64,000 bases of DNA from Paenibacillus macerans (GTDB taxonomy: Bacteria; Bacillota; Bacilli; Paenibacillales; Paenibacillaceae): NCBI RefSeq assembly GCF_023715465.1, contig NZ_JAMBOE010000004.1:1-64000 (forward strand), given 5' to 3'. The notes under the pieces are model-generated. The model was not told where the DNA came from. It saw only the letters and a list, made by a program, of their open reading frames with translations, and did no database searches. Below, in pieces: positions 1 to 8,464 of this stretch. A program made the position numbers and the translations under genes. The first letter of the stretch is position 1; each line of letters begins with the position of its first letter.

Positions 1-98
1 AGTTGGAATACAATCGCATCCGGATCCATTCGTCTATCGGCTATTTGACCCCGCATCTATGCGAAAAGAGGTACTACAAGCAACAACAGGTCGCTTAA
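1..98 (+). CDS. IS3-family transposase, C-terminal end (partial)
   Basis: Only the last 31 codons are inside the window, in frame from base 3 to the TAA at 96-98. The peptide contains EYN-R-IHSSIGYLTP, the conserved end of the IS3-family (IS150-like) OrfB integrase domain, followed by a short basic tail. The inverted terminal repeat of the element follows within five bases. The rest of the gene lies upstream of the window, so whether this copy is intact cannot be judged. Confidence 0.85.
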   Translation, partial: LEYNRIRIHSSIGYLTPHLCEKRYYKQQQVA

Positions 99-102
99 TT
101 TG

Positions 103-127
103 TGTCTACTTTCTTGACAGAAGTCCA
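103..127. mobile_element. Right terminal inverted repeat of the IS3-family element
   Basis: A 25-base sequence beginning TGTCTACTTTCTTGACAG lies five bases after the transposase stop, where the right end of an IS3-family element is expected. The left end is outside the window, so the inverted-repeat match and any target duplication cannot be verified. Confidence 0.65.
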
Positions 128-208
128 TAAGGTCTGTGGTGTCCGTTAGTTTTGAAAACTGTGGATTTCACCAAATTAACGGCGCTGGGGTCCGTTAGAA
201 TGGATTGC

Positions 209-277
209 CGTGTGTTGTGTGTTGTGTGTTGTGTGTTGTGTGTTGTGTGTTGCGTGTTGTGTGTTGTGTGTTGTGTG
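209..277. repeat. 7-bp tandem repeat (TGTGTTG)n
   Basis: About nine to ten consecutive copies of a 7-bp unit, with a single T-to-C change in one unit near 252. It is non-coding as far as I can tell; any translation gives only Cys/Val low-complexity peptide. It is likely length-variable through slippage. Confidence 0.9.
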
Positions 278-321
278 CTCTACACCCCAGCTTTCCGTAA
301 CCCGATCAACTGCTCCGCCTC

Positions 322-508
322 TCATTGGATAAAATCCAATAGATTGCCCTGCATCAACCACCATTTTGAGCTCTCATTGGAAAATATCCAATAGAATTCA
401 CTCGAAGTGCCCATTTTGCGCCCTGCTGAACCTAATCTATTGGAAAATATCCAATCAGACTGCTGTATTTGCCACTTACTTTCCAGTTCTATTGGATATA
501 TCCAATGA
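322..508. repeat. Four-unit palindrome array, family I, locus A (ATTGGA...TCCAAT)
   Basis: Four 16-17 bp inverted repeats ATTGGA-N4/5-TCCAAT lie at 324-340, 376-392, 439-455 and 491-506. Start-to-start distances are 52, 63 and 52 bp. Flanks give orientation: units 1 and 2 read CTCATTGG...CCAATAGA, while units 3 and 4 read the reverse (TCTATTGG... and ...CCAATGAG), so the whole array is head to head. The same arrangement recurs at 28053 and 42681. No coding potential is evident. Function unknown. Confidence 0.9.
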
Positions 509-559
509 GATTACCGATTAAAGGCCCCTTGGCACTATGCACCATCCTACATGTCCTTC

Positions 560-2350
560 CTATTCGCCATTCACGAGATCAAGTCCGGCGATTTCATAAA
601 TTTGCTTTAGCTTCAGATGCCGACGAACATGGTCGGCTAGGCGATTGAAAGCCGCTTCCTTGCGGGAGGCCGCCGTAAAGGTCGCGCCCAAGGGAGCAAG
701 TCCCTTGGCCGTGCGAATGCCATCCAGCCAGGCACGCCGCCACGCGTCGTTATGAAACAGGCCGTGCAAATAAGTGCCGAATACGCGCCCATCGGCAAGA
801 GCGACGCCTTCGGGACAGACCTTATATTCGTCCGAAGACGGCGTGCCGGCAAAAGCGCCGGTCACTTCGCGGCGGATCAGGAACATATCGGCCAGAACGG
901 GGCCGGCGGAAGAGCACGCCGAAGCAGAATCGGATGCAGAATCAGATGCAGTAACAGAGTCCAACGCCGATGCCGAAGCGGAATCCGCCGGCAATCGAAC
1001 CGTCTCCCCTTGATGGATTTCGTAGCCTTCGATAGGCAGGGCGGCATGTCTGGGTGGATGCAGCCGCACCGGATGCCCGATTGCTGTCGTCCCACGGACG
1101 CGGACCGTCTTTTTGCCCGAGCGGAAGGTCGTCGCGAGCGGCAGCCAGCCAAGGCCTTCCGCCGACCGCGGAGCGCCCGCCTCTACCGCCTCGGGGTCGT
1201 GCAAACGCACCCCAAGCATCTGATAACCTCCGCAGATGCCAACCAGTTGAGCATGCTCCCGCAACTCCATACACCGGCGGATTGCTTCATCCCATCCCTG
1301 CTTCCGCAGGAAAGACAGGTCTCCGATCGTGTCCTTTGTACCTGGCAGGATGATTGCGTCAGGCTGACCCAGATCGGCGGGCTTGTCCACGTAGCGGAGC
1401 AATACGTCCGGCTCGGCGGCGAGCGGAGCGAAATCGGTGAAATTGGAGATGCGCGGATAACGGATTACGGCGATATCAACCGCTGCCTGTTCCCGGGCGG
1501 ACTCCCCCGCCACCGAAGGATAAGTATCCAAAACGACCGAATCTTCGGCTTCAATGTCCAGATCGGGAATATAGGGCAGCACGCCTAGCACGGGTATGCC
1601 GGTACGCCGCTCCAACCAGTCGAGCCCCGGCTGAAGCAAGGAAATATCCCCGCGGAATTTGTTGATGATGAAGCCTTTGACCCGGGACCTTTCCTCCGGC
1701 TCCAGCAGCTCCAGCGTACCGACCAGGAACGCGAACACCCCGCCGCGATCGATGTCCCCGACCAAAATAACCGGCGCGTCCGCCCATCCGGCCAGGTTCA
1801 TATTGACGATGTCGCGCTGCTTCAGGTTGATTTCCGCCGGGCTGCCGGCCCCTTCCATAACAACGATGTCGTACTGCCGGCGCAGACGGTTCAAGGCAGC
1901 CATCACAAGCGGCTTCGCCTCCGGGAGAAACTTTTCCCGGTAATCCGCTGCGCTGAGATGCTTGTGCGGCTGGCCGTGAACGACAATCTGCGAATGCATA
2001 TCCCCAGTCGGCTTGATCAGCACCGGATTCATATCCGTGGTAGCGGCGATACCGCAGGCCTCGGCTTGAACTCCCTGGGCTCGGCCGATTTCCCGGCCGT
2101 CAAGGGTAACGTAGGAGTTCAAAGCCATGTTTTGGGATTTGAAGGGTGCCGTGTGAAACCCATCCTGTGTAAAAATGCGGCAGAGCGCCGTTACGATGAC
2201 GCTTTTCCCGACATCCGAGGCCGTGCCTTGCACCATAAGCACCGCGCCGCCCCCCTTGGAATCGTCCACGCTTTCCCCCGCCCCTCTGACATTGGCTTCT
2301 CCTGCCCCAACGGCCCCGCCTGGAATGAAGCCTCCAGTCTTATTTTCCAT
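560..2350 (-). CDS. cobQ: Cobyric acid synthase (CobQ/CbiP)
   Basis: Glutamine-dependent amidation of the side-chain carboxylates of adenosylcobyrinic acid diamide, giving cobyric acid, in the cytoplasm. The ATP-binding synthetase half starts at the GTASDVGKS motif (residues 42-50). The class I amidotransferase half carries the nucleophile Cys373 in VGICGGYQMLG and His529 in GTYLHGLFHND. The start is supported by AGGGAGAGG just upstream of the ATG, which makes an N-terminal extension of about 35 Gly-rich residues relative to usual family members. Residues 456-484 are an Asp/Ser/Ala low-complexity insertion inside the amidotransferase domain. It is the last gene of the riboswitch-led btu/cob operon, 37 bases after cobS. 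No clear terminator is seen downstream. Confidence 0.95.
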   Translation of the reverse strand: MENKTGGFIPGGAVGAGEANVRGAGESVDDSKGGGAVLMVQGTASDVGKSVIVTALCRIFTQDGFHTAPFKSQNMALNSYVTLDGREIGRAQGVQAEACGIAATTDMNPVLIKPTGDMHSQIVVHGQPHKHLSAADYREKFLPEAKPLVMAALNRLRRQYDIVVMEGAGSPAEINLKQRDIVNMNLAGWADAPVILVGDIDRGGVFAFLVGTLELLEPEERSRVKGFIINKFRGDISLLQPGLDWLERRTGIPVLGVLPYIPDLDIEAEDSVVLDTYPSVAGESAREQAAVDIAVIRYPRISNFTDFAPLAAEPDVLLRYVDKPADLGQPDAIILPGTKDTIGDLSFLRKQGWDEAIRRCMELREHAQLVGICGGYQMLGVRLHDPEAVEAGAPRSAEGLGWLPLATTFRSGKKTVRVRGTTAIGHPVRLHPPRHAALPIEGYEIHQGETVRLPADSASASALDSVTASDSASDSASACSSAGPVLADMFLIRREVTGAFAGTPSSDEYKVCPEGVALADGRVFGTYLHGLFHNDAWRRAWLDGIRTAKGLAPLGATFTAASRKEAAFNRLADHVRRHLKLKQIYEIAGLDLVNGE

Positions 2351-2387
2351 CTACATCCTCTCCCTTCCGTTTTGCCGCGCCTCGCGA

Positions 2388-3281
2388 TCACCGGAATATC
2401 AACACCGCCAACAGCAGCAGCGCCGCTTCCAGCCCTTCGTTCAGCGCCCCGTAGGTGTCGCCGGTTAAACCGCCGAGCTTGGCGCTCATCCAGCGGGCCG
2501 CCCAGGTTCCCGCCGCCCAGGCCAGCAACGGGTGCAGGCAGGCGTACAGCAGCAATTCAACCAAGGCCGGGTCAATGCCGCCGTGTAGGGTTAGCCCAGC
2601 CTTCATCGTCTGTGATATGGGTTGCACGCTTATCGGCAAAATAACCAGCAACACAGCGGGCAGCAGCGCAGCCACGGTCAACATGATCGCCCAAACGGTA
2701 GCCCCCCGGGCATCGTGTGCCCCAAACCCGCGGAAATGCCCGGCCAGGCCTTCCCCTTGACGGGCGTCCGGCCACAAACGCATGGCCCGGGTCATAAACC
2801 AGCGGCTCCATATGGGCGCCGTTAACAGCGCGGCCCCGGTCTGCCAAGCGCCACCCTGCAGCAAGGAAGCCAGCAGCGAAGCCTTCAGCATAAGCAGCAG
2901 CACGCAGGCGAGCACCCCCATCGCTCCAACCCGGCTGTCCTTCATAATTTCCAGCATTTTTTCCCGGGGCCGGTAGCTGAGCAAGCCATCGGCCGTGTCC
3001 ATCCAGCCGTCCAGATGCAGCCCGCCGCTGACCCATACCCAAACAATCAGCGCCAGCACGGCGGCGGGCAACGGCGGCAGCAGCCATGACGATAAAATCG
3101 CGGCGGTCCAAGCGCTGAGCCCCACGGCTGCGCCCACAAGCGGGTAATATCGGGCGCTTCGCCGCAGCAGTTCGGGTGTAAAATCGAGCTCGGCCCGAAC
3201 CGGAAACCGCGTCAAAAATAGAAAAGCAGCCAATACCGGCTGCCACATGCCGCTCCGATTGCTCTTACGCTCATCGCTCAT
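2388..3281 (-). CDS. cobS: Adenosylcobinamide-GDP ribazoletransferase (cobalamin synthase)
   Basis: Integral membrane enzyme joining adenosylcobinamide-GDP and alpha-ribazole (phosphate) in the last assembly step of cobalamin. The 297-residue protein has the family's LTRFPV start (about residue 23) and the acidic metal motif GGLHLDGWMDTADGL with Asp91, Asp95 and Asp98, plus several hydrophobic helices. Its ATG overlaps the cobU stop by four bases (ATGA), so translation is probably coupled. Length is slightly above the usual 250-ish residues. Confidence 0.95.
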   Translation of the reverse strand: MSDERKSNRSGMWQPVLAAFLFLTRFPVRAELDFTPELLRRSARYYPLVGAAVGLSAWTAAILSSWLLPPLPAAVLALIVWVWVSGGLHLDGWMDTADGLLSYRPREKMLEIMKDSRVGAMGVLACVLLLMLKASLLASLLQGGAWQTGAALLTAPIWSRWFMTRAMRLWPDARQGEGLAGHFRGFGAHDARGATVWAIMLTVAALLPAVLLVILPISVQPISQTMKAGLTLHGGIDPALVELLLYACLHPLLAWAAGTWAARWMSAKLGGLTGDTYGALNEGLEAALLLLAVLIFR

Positions 3282-3898
3282 AGCCGATACTCCCTGCTTT
3301 TCAACTCGATCGGAATGCCCGCCGTCACGAGAAACACCTGCTCGGAAATGGCGGCCATCCTGCGGTTCAACCTGCCTGCCAGATCGCGATACAACCGGCC
3401 CAAGGGGTATTCCGGCACGATTCCGTCGCCAACCTCGTTGGTGACCATCACCAGCGTACCGGGAAAAGCTTCGGCCGCGGCAGCCAAGCGTGCGATTTCC
3501 CGCTCCATAACCTCGGCCGCATCAGATCGGTCCCCTTGCTCAAGCAGCATGTTCGACAACCACAACGTGAGGCAGTCAACGAGCACGACGGCCGCGACGG
3601 ATGAGCCTGCCTTTTCCGTGCCCTGCTGGTGCAACCCGTTCGAATCCGATCCGCCAGCCCGCAGCTCGTCGCCTAAAGCCTCCAGCTTCTCCGCCAGCCG
3701 CAACGGTTCCTCCACCATCGACCAAGCGAATCCGCCTTGTTCCCGCTGCCGCCGATGCAGCGCAATCCGCTCGGCCATTTCTTCGTCGAAAGCTTGCCCG
3801 GTCGCGATATACAACGCGGCTTCCGCATGCTTCATGATCCAGCGCTCGGCAAACGAGCTTTTGCCGCTGCGGGCGCCGCCCGTGATCGTTACTTTCAT
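3278..3898 (-). CDS. cobU: Adenosylcobinamide kinase / adenosylcobinamide-phosphate guanylyltransferase
   Basis: Bifunctional enzyme that phosphorylates adenosylcobinamide and then transfers GMP to it. Visible family motifs are the N-terminal P-loop GGARSGKSSFAE, DCLTLWLSNML, and VTNEVGDGIVPE; the C-terminus ends with GIPIELK. I start at the ATG giving MKVTITGG because GGGGGAAC lies about eight bases upstream. A start 63 bases further up (3961) is open but adds residues not typical of the family. It sits between cobT and cobS in the operon. Confidence 0.93.
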   Translation of the reverse strand: MKVTITGGARSGKSSFAERWIMKHAEAALYIATGQAFDEEMAERIALHRRQREQGGFAWSMVEEPLRLAEKLEALGDELRAGGSDSNGLHQQGTEKAGSSVAAVVLVDCLTLWLSNMLLEQGDRSDAAEVMEREIARLAAAAEAFPGTLVMVTNEVGDGIVPEYPLGRLYRDLAGRLNRRMAAISEQVFLVTAGIPIELKSREYRL

Positions 3899-3966
3899 CG
3901 CTGTTCCCCCAAACTCATGTTGACTATTGATGCGAATTCGCCTAGGCAGAGTCCCTTCCATTCATT

Positions 3967-5031
3967 TTACCGGTCGCCGCCCGTGGAAATCCCCGCGCTC
4001 TCAAACGTCGCCATCTCCCGCATGATCCGGCTCGCCGCGTCCACCAAATGCAGGGCGAGCACCCCGCCGGTCCCCTCGCCAAGCCGCATGCCGAGCTCCA
4101 GCATCGGATCGAGCTTAAGCTCCCTTAGCAGCCCACGGTGCCCCTGCTCCGCGGAAACGTGGGAAGCGATCGTATACCCGGCCGCTTCCGGCGCAAGCCG
4201 GCTTGCGGCAAGCGCCGCCACGCTGGAAATAAAGCCGTCGAGCACGACGGGACAACGGCTCTTCGCGGCGCCAAGAATGACCCCTGTGAGCCCGGCGATT
4301 TCCAGGCCGCCCACTTTAGCTAACACGTCGAGCGGGTCTCCCGGGTCCGGGCGATTGACCTCCAGGGCGCGCTGCACGACTTCGATTTTGCGGCGCAGCC
4401 CTTCATCGCTGATCCCGGTCCCCCGCCCGACGCTTTGCTCCGGCGATATCCCGGTCAAAGCGCTCATCATCGCCGCGCTGGCCGTTGTATTGCCGATGCC
4501 CATTTCGCCCGTAACGAACAGACGGACGCCGCGGGATGCCGCTTCCTCCACGAGCCGCGCTCCGATGAGCACGGCCGTTTCCGCTTCCTCCCGGGTCAGC
4601 GCCGCGCCTTTGACCATATTGGCGGTGCCGTACCGCACTTTCCGCTGCACCAAAGCCGGGTGCGATAGCTCCGCGTTCACGCCGATATCGACGCACACCA
4701 CGTCAGCGCCGGCCTGGCGCGCCAGCACGTTCACTGCCGCTCCCCCGGCGAGGAAATTGCCCACCATCTGCGGCGTCACTTCCGCCGGAAAAGCGCTGAC
4801 GCCTTCCTCGCAAATGCCATGGTCGGCGGCCATCACAAACACCGAGCGCCGTGGAAACTCCGGCTGCGCTTCACCCGTAATGCCGGCAAGCTTGACGGCC
4901 AATCCCTCCAGCTTCCCTAAACTGCCCGGCGGCTTCGTCAACCGCCCCAAGCGTTCCTCGGCAGCAGCCATCGCCACCGTATCCAGCCCGCCGATGCTTC
5001 CGATAAGTTCCAAAATCGCATCATATCCCAT
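3967..5031 (-). CDS. cobT: Nicotinate-nucleotide-dimethylbenzimidazole phosphoribosyltransferase
   Basis: Makes alpha-ribazole phosphate, the lower-ligand nucleotide of cobalamin, from nicotinate mononucleotide and dimethylbenzimidazole. The 354-residue protein matches family length. Features include LTKPPGSLGKLE near the N-terminus, MAADHGI, GEMGIGNTTASAAM, VGRGTGIS and the C-terminal LGEGTGG holding the presumed catalytic glutamate. It follows btuD after an 87-base gap that contains short GTTCATCTGCTCG direct repeats, and precedes cobU. Confidence 0.95.
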   Translation of the reverse strand: MGYDAILELIGSIGGLDTVAMAAAEERLGRLTKPPGSLGKLEGLAVKLAGITGEAQPEFPRRSVFVMAADHGICEEGVSAFPAEVTPQMVGNFLAGGAAVNVLARQAGADVVCVDIGVNAELSHPALVQRKVRYGTANMVKGAALTREEAETAVLIGARLVEEAASRGVRLFVTGEMGIGNTTASAAMMSALTGISPEQSVGRGTGISDEGLRRKIEVVQRALEVNRPDPGDPLDVLAKVGGLEIAGLTGVILGAAKSRCPVVLDGFISSVAALAASRLAPEAAGYTIASHVSAEQGHRGLLRELKLDPMLELGMRLGEGTGGVLALHLVDAASRIMREMATFESAGISTGGDR

Positions 5032-5118
5032 GACCGTTCATCCCTTCCCCGTTCGATTCAACTGTTCGGTTCATCTGCTCGGTTCATCTGCCCGCTTCCT
5101 CTGTTCGCTTTTTCCGCC

Positions 5119-5952
5119 TCAATTTCCGGTTTCGCCGCTCCAATCGCCCTTGGCATCCCCGCTTTCCGCCTTCCGCCTCTGCAAAAGCAGCTGCGGAACG
5201 CCGCTGTCCGGATGCGGCACCCGGTGCGCCTTCACTTGATAGACCTCCTCTACCATAGCCGTAGACAAAATGTCTTGCGGCGGCCCCTCCGCCACAATAC
5301 GCCCTTCGCTCAGCACCAAAAGACGGTCGCAAAACAAAGCGGCCAGGTTCAAATCATGCATCACGGCTACGACCGTCAGCCCTTCCTCCCGCTGCCACCC
5401 GGCGACCAGCTCCATGAACTGCATCTGGTAGCGAAGGTCCAAATAGGTTGTCGGTTCATCAAGCAGCACCAGCTCCGGCTGTTGCGCCATCACCTTGCCG
5501 AGCGCGGCGCGCTGGCGCTGCCCTCCGCTCAGCGCGCTCAGCGGCCGGTCCTCCAGCGCAGTCAATTCCAGCTTATCCATAATTTCGCCGAGCAGCCGCC
5601 GGGTGGCCTCCGGTCCGTCCTTCTCCCTGCCGCGCCAATCCTGATACGGAAAACGCCCCATCTCAACCACGTCGCGAACGCTGTACGAAACCGGAGGCAA
5701 ACCGTCCTGCTGCAGCACGGCGATTTTTCGCGACAACGCCTTGCGGCCATAGGAGGAGAGCGGTTGGCCTTCCAGCGCAATCTCCCCCGCATCCGGCCGC
5801 TCCACGCCGGAAATCAGATTCAGTAGCGTCGTTTTGCCGCTGCCGTTAGGACCGATCAGCCCCCAAAACTCGCCCTTCCGCACGCACCAGCTTACATCGC
5901 GGAGAACCGCCTGGCGGCCGTACGTTTTGAAAAGCTTTTTTACTTCAATCAA
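5119..5952 (-). CDS. btuD: Cobalamin/iron-siderophore-type ABC transporter, ATP-binding protein
   Basis: Cytoplasmic ATPase of the importer encoded with the two preceding genes. Walker A is GPNGSGKT (residues 34-41), the signature is LSGGQRQRAALG, Walker B is LVLLDEP, and the H-loop His is in MHDLN. I use a TTG start at 5952 because GAGGGGGAACTGCG precedes it and it overlaps the permease stop by four bases (TTGA). The frame is open upstream to 6423, but that part is the permease gene read in another frame. The riboswitch context favours vitamin B12 over iron-siderophore as substrate; the family alone cannot decide. Confidence 0.9.
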   Translation of the reverse strand: MIEVKKLFKTYGRQAVLRDVSWCVRKGEFWGLIGPNGSGKTTLLNLISGVERPDAGEIALEGQPLSSYGRKALSRKIAVLQQDGLPPVSYSVRDVVEMGRFPYQDWRGREKDGPEATRRLLGEIMDKLELTALEDRPLSALSGGQRQRAALGKVMAQQPELVLLDEPTTYLDLRYQMQFMELVAGWQREEGLTVVAVMHDLNLAALFCDRLLVLSEGRIVAEGPPQDILSTAMVEEVYQVKAHRVPHPDSGVPQLLLQRRKAESGDAKGDWSGETGN

Positions 5953-6998
5953 CGCAGTTCCCCCTCCCGCTCCTTCTTTTTCCGGTACAGCAAATAGCCG
6001 AAGAAAGGAGCACCGACAAAAGCGGTGACAATACCGAGCGGGATTTCCGTCGGCGCCAATAGCGAACGGGCCGCAAGATCGCTCCACATCATAAATATCC
6101 CGCCGCCAAGCGCGGAAAGCGGAATGATCAGGCGGTAATCGGGTCCGGTAATCAGACGGATCATGTGCGGGATAACGAGGCCGACGAACCCGATGACACC
6201 GGACACCGACACAGCCGCCGCCGTCATCAGTGTGGCTATGAGCAGCACGACCAGCTTCGTCCGCTCCACGTTCAGCCCCGAATGCGCCGCCTGGCGTTCG
6301 CCGAGCGCCAGCAAATTGAGCGTTCCGGCCCGGCTCCACAGGAACACCCCGCCCAAGAGCAAATACGGGAAAAGGATGGCCGTATACGACCATCCGCGTA
6401 AGGCTAAGCTGCCCATCGTCCAATATAAAATTTCATTGACCGTTTGCTTGGACATCGCCGTCAAAAACGACACCACCGCGCCGAGGAACGACTGCATGAC
6501 GACGCCCGACAAAATCAGGCTTTCGATCGGGATTCTCCCGTTTTCGCGGGCCAGCCAGATGACGATCCACAGGGTAACCGCGCCTGTCAGGAAAGCGACC
6601 GCCGGCAGTGTAAACACCCCAAGCAAAGAAAACTGCCAGCCAAAAAAAATAAGCACGGCCGCGCCGATCGCCGATCCCGACGAAACCCCGAGCGTAAACG
6701 GATCGGCCAGCGGATTGCGCAGCACGCCTTGAAAGCCAGCCCCGGCCACAGCAAGCGTTGCGCCGACCAACAGCCCTAACAAGACGCGCGGAAGGCGGAC
6801 CTGAAGGACGATCTGCTCCGAGGCCACGCTCCAGTCCGGCGTAATCCAGCTTCCCATCCCCGGAACCCGGTGCAGCAAAATGCGGGCGATGTCGCCAAGC
6901 GGCAGCGATACCGAGCCGATCCCGATGCAAAACAGCAGCGTCACGGCCAGCAGCGCCACCAGGACGCCCCCGTAACCGGCCTGCTTGCCGGTCATCAT
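5949..6998 (-). CDS. btuC: FecCD/BtuC-family ABC transporter permease
   Basis: Membrane permease of 349 residues with the many transmembrane helices expected of the BtuC/FecCD family. Recognisable elements are RLPRVLLGLLVGATLAVAG, GFQGVLRNPLADPFTLGVSSG and, near the C-terminus, GFVGLVIPHMIRL followed by GADYR-like residues (GPDYR). It overlaps btuF by four bases at its start and btuD by four at its end, a tightly coupled btuFCD unit. The substrate is inferred from the upstream B12 riboswitch and the cob genes downstream. Confidence 0.92.
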   Translation of the reverse strand: MMTGKQAGYGGVLVALLAVTLLFCIGIGSVSLPLGDIARILLHRVPGMGSWITPDWSVASEQIVLQVRLPRVLLGLLVGATLAVAGAGFQGVLRNPLADPFTLGVSSGSAIGAAVLIFFGWQFSLLGVFTLPAVAFLTGAVTLWIVIWLARENGRIPIESLILSGVVMQSFLGAVVSFLTAMSKQTVNEILYWTMGSLALRGWSYTAILFPYLLLGGVFLWSRAGTLNLLALGERQAAHSGLNVERTKLVVLLIATLMTAAAVSVSGVIGFVGLVIPHMIRLITGPDYRLIIPLSALGGGIFMMWSDLAARSLLAPTEIPLGIVTAFVGAPFFGYLLYRKKKEREGELR

Positions 6999-8020
6999 GG
7001 CTGAATCAGTTCCGGATAAATCGCCTTGGCGACTTGGGTCAATCCTTGCGTCACCCGCGGGCCCGGGCGGCTGAGCAGATTGTCGTCCAGCCCGACGACG
7101 CGGTCTTCCTTGATCGCAGTAATTTGATCCCAGCCGGCGCGTCCTTTGATGACGTCCGCCAGCGTGCGGTTGTTTTTGTCGACAACGCTTTTGGCGTACA
7201 GGATCACGTCCGGATTTGCTTTAATGATGTTCTCTTCGTTGATTTCGCTCCAGCCCTGCACGTCGGAAGCCACATTGACACCGCCGGCCAGAGTAATCAT
7301 TTCGTCCATAAACTCGCCTTTGCCGACCGTCCAGCCCGGCGAAAATTCAATGTACACTTTTTTCTTCTGATCTTCCATCAGCGATTTGACCGCTTCGGTC
7401 ACCTGGCTTAATTCTTGCTGCATTTGCCCGACTACTTCTTCGGCCTGTGCCTGATGATTGGTGATCTCACCGATCGTCTTAATGTGCTCCATCACGTCGC
7501 TCATCGTTTTCGGGTCGGATAGGAACACCTTGTACCCCAGATCGGTCAAGCTTTTGACCGTCTGTTCATCGATCATGCTGGCCGCCACGATCAGATCCGG
7601 CTGCGCAGCAACGACAGCCTCCACGTTCACCTGAGACCCGCCCATTCTGGGCTTGTCCTTCACCGCTTCTGGGTAATCGTCCAAATCCGAAACGCCGGCG
7701 ATCTGCTGATCGAGCCCAAGTGCGAACAGCGTCTCCGTCTCCGATGGAGCCAAGGAAACGATTTTTTGCGGCGCTGACTCAAAAGTAAATTCCTTACCGC
7801 TCGAATCCTTCAACGTCAGCGGATACGCCGTCTGTTTGGCGCCCTGTTCGCCCTGCGCCTCCCCGTTTCCAGCATCCGAACCGGCATTCTGCCCGCTTTG
7901 GCCCGCGGCCGAGCCTGCCGTGCCTTGGCCGCCCGCGCCTTTATCCTGGCCGCAGCCCGCCAATAAAAGCGCCATCGCCAGCAGCGCGATCCCCCATAAA
8001 TTCAACCATTTCTTCATCAA
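6995..8020 (-). CDS. btuF: Cobalamin-type ABC transporter substrate-binding lipoprotein
   Basis: Extracellular binding lipoprotein. The signal peptide ends in the lipobox LLAGC with Cys23, followed by a Gly/Gln/Ala-rich linker of about 40 residues. The mature part is a helical-backbone (class III) periplasmic-binding fold with KIVSLAPSETETLFALGL near its start and GWSEINEENI in the C-terminal lobe. First gene of the operon, downstream of the riboswitch and its terminator, so import of the vitamin is probably shut off when B12 is plentiful. Confidence 0.92.
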   Translation of the reverse strand: MMKKWLNLWGIALLAMALLLAGCGQDKGAGGQGTAGSAAGQSGQNAGSDAGNGEAQGEQGAKQTAYPLTLKDSSGKEFTFESAPQKIVSLAPSETETLFALGLDQQIAGVSDLDDYPEAVKDKPRMGGSQVNVEAVVAAQPDLIVAASMIDEQTVKSLTDLGYKVFLSDPKTMSDVMEHIKTIGEITNHQAQAEEVVGQMQQELSQVTEAVKSLMEDQKKKVYIEFSPGWTVGKGEFMDEMITLAGGVNVASDVQGWSEINEENIIKANPDVILYAKSVVDKNNRTLADVIKGRAGWDQITAIKEDRVVGLDDNLLSRPGPRVTQGLTQVAKAIYPELIQP

Positions 8021-8062
8021 TATCTCTCCTCTTTTCTGCTTTTCTGCGGGTCCCGTTCAAAC

Positions 8063-8096
8063 AAGAAAACCCCCAATCCCGGGCGGATGGGGGTAC
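8063..8096 (-). terminator. Intrinsic terminator in the riboswitch expression platform
   Basis: On the minus strand a CCCCCA...TGGGGG stem with a GC-rich loop is followed by TTTTCTT. It lies between the B12 aptamer and btuF, where ligand-controlled termination would act. No alternative pairing was computed. Confidence 0.75.
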
Positions 8097-8194
8097 GTCC
8101 ACAAAGTCATGCCTTCAGCGGGAGACGGATAGCCCCGCCTTTAGGGCATAGTGATCTTAGCAGAACGTCATCCTTTCCTCGAAGGACCGTCTTT

Positions 8195-8400
8195 AATCAC
8201 CCGTGGGCAGGTCTCCTGACTCTCAGGTTTTGACGGCAGCTCGCCTTCCCATCCCCCGTCTTCTGCGGGTGACAGTGGCAATATGAGCAGCGTCCCTGTT
8301 TACAGTGGCGGGACCGTGCCGGATTTGCACCGGCTTCCCTTTTAACCGAGAAGCTGAGCGCGGTAAACGCACCGGCTTCAAGGACCTACGGGCACTGATT
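8195..8400 (-). promoter_or_regulatory. Cobalamin (B12) riboswitch aptamer
   Basis: Read on the minus strand it has the conserved order of the class: GGGAA-GCCGGTG-C-AAATCCGGC (around 8316-8340), then GGTCCCGCCACTGT, a GCCACTG repeat, GGGAAGG, and finally the B12 box AGTCAGGAGACCTGCC at 8206-8221. A promoter is upstream and a terminator hairpin downstream, before btuF. The exact P1 boundaries are estimated. Confidence 0.95.
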
Positions 8401-8434
8401 TTTCGCTTGGTTCCAGGCTTTTCTTCACTATTGG

Positions 8435-8463
8435 ATTATAGGTTAAAAAAATAAAACTTACAA
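8435..8463 (-). promoter_or_regulatory. Sigma-A promoter of the btu/cob operon
   Basis: On the minus strand TTGTAA (8463-8458) and TATAAT (8440-8435) are separated by exactly 17 bases, placing the start about 8427, immediately upstream of the B12 aptamer. It overlaps the end of a degenerate transposase fragment. Confidence 0.75.
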
Positions 8464-8464
8464 T

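Noticed and set aside
322..508. Repeat array as a CRISPR
   Set aside because: Only four units, units 3 and 4 are inverted, spacing is not uniform across the centre, the intervening sequence is shared between loci A and B, and no cas genes are present.
752..1588. Long plus-strand frame opposite cobQ
   Set aside because: It is a composition shadow of cobQ: no ribosome site, Arg/Gln-rich translation and no recognisable motif.
3737..5239. 500-codon plus-strand frame opposite cobT and cobU
   Set aside because: Ser/Pro/Arg-rich antisense translation of two clearly conserved minus-strand enzymes.
5953..6423. N-terminal extension of the btuD frame
   Set aside because: The extension is the btuC gene read in another frame; the TTG at 5952 has a proper ribosome site and a four-base overlap with btuC.
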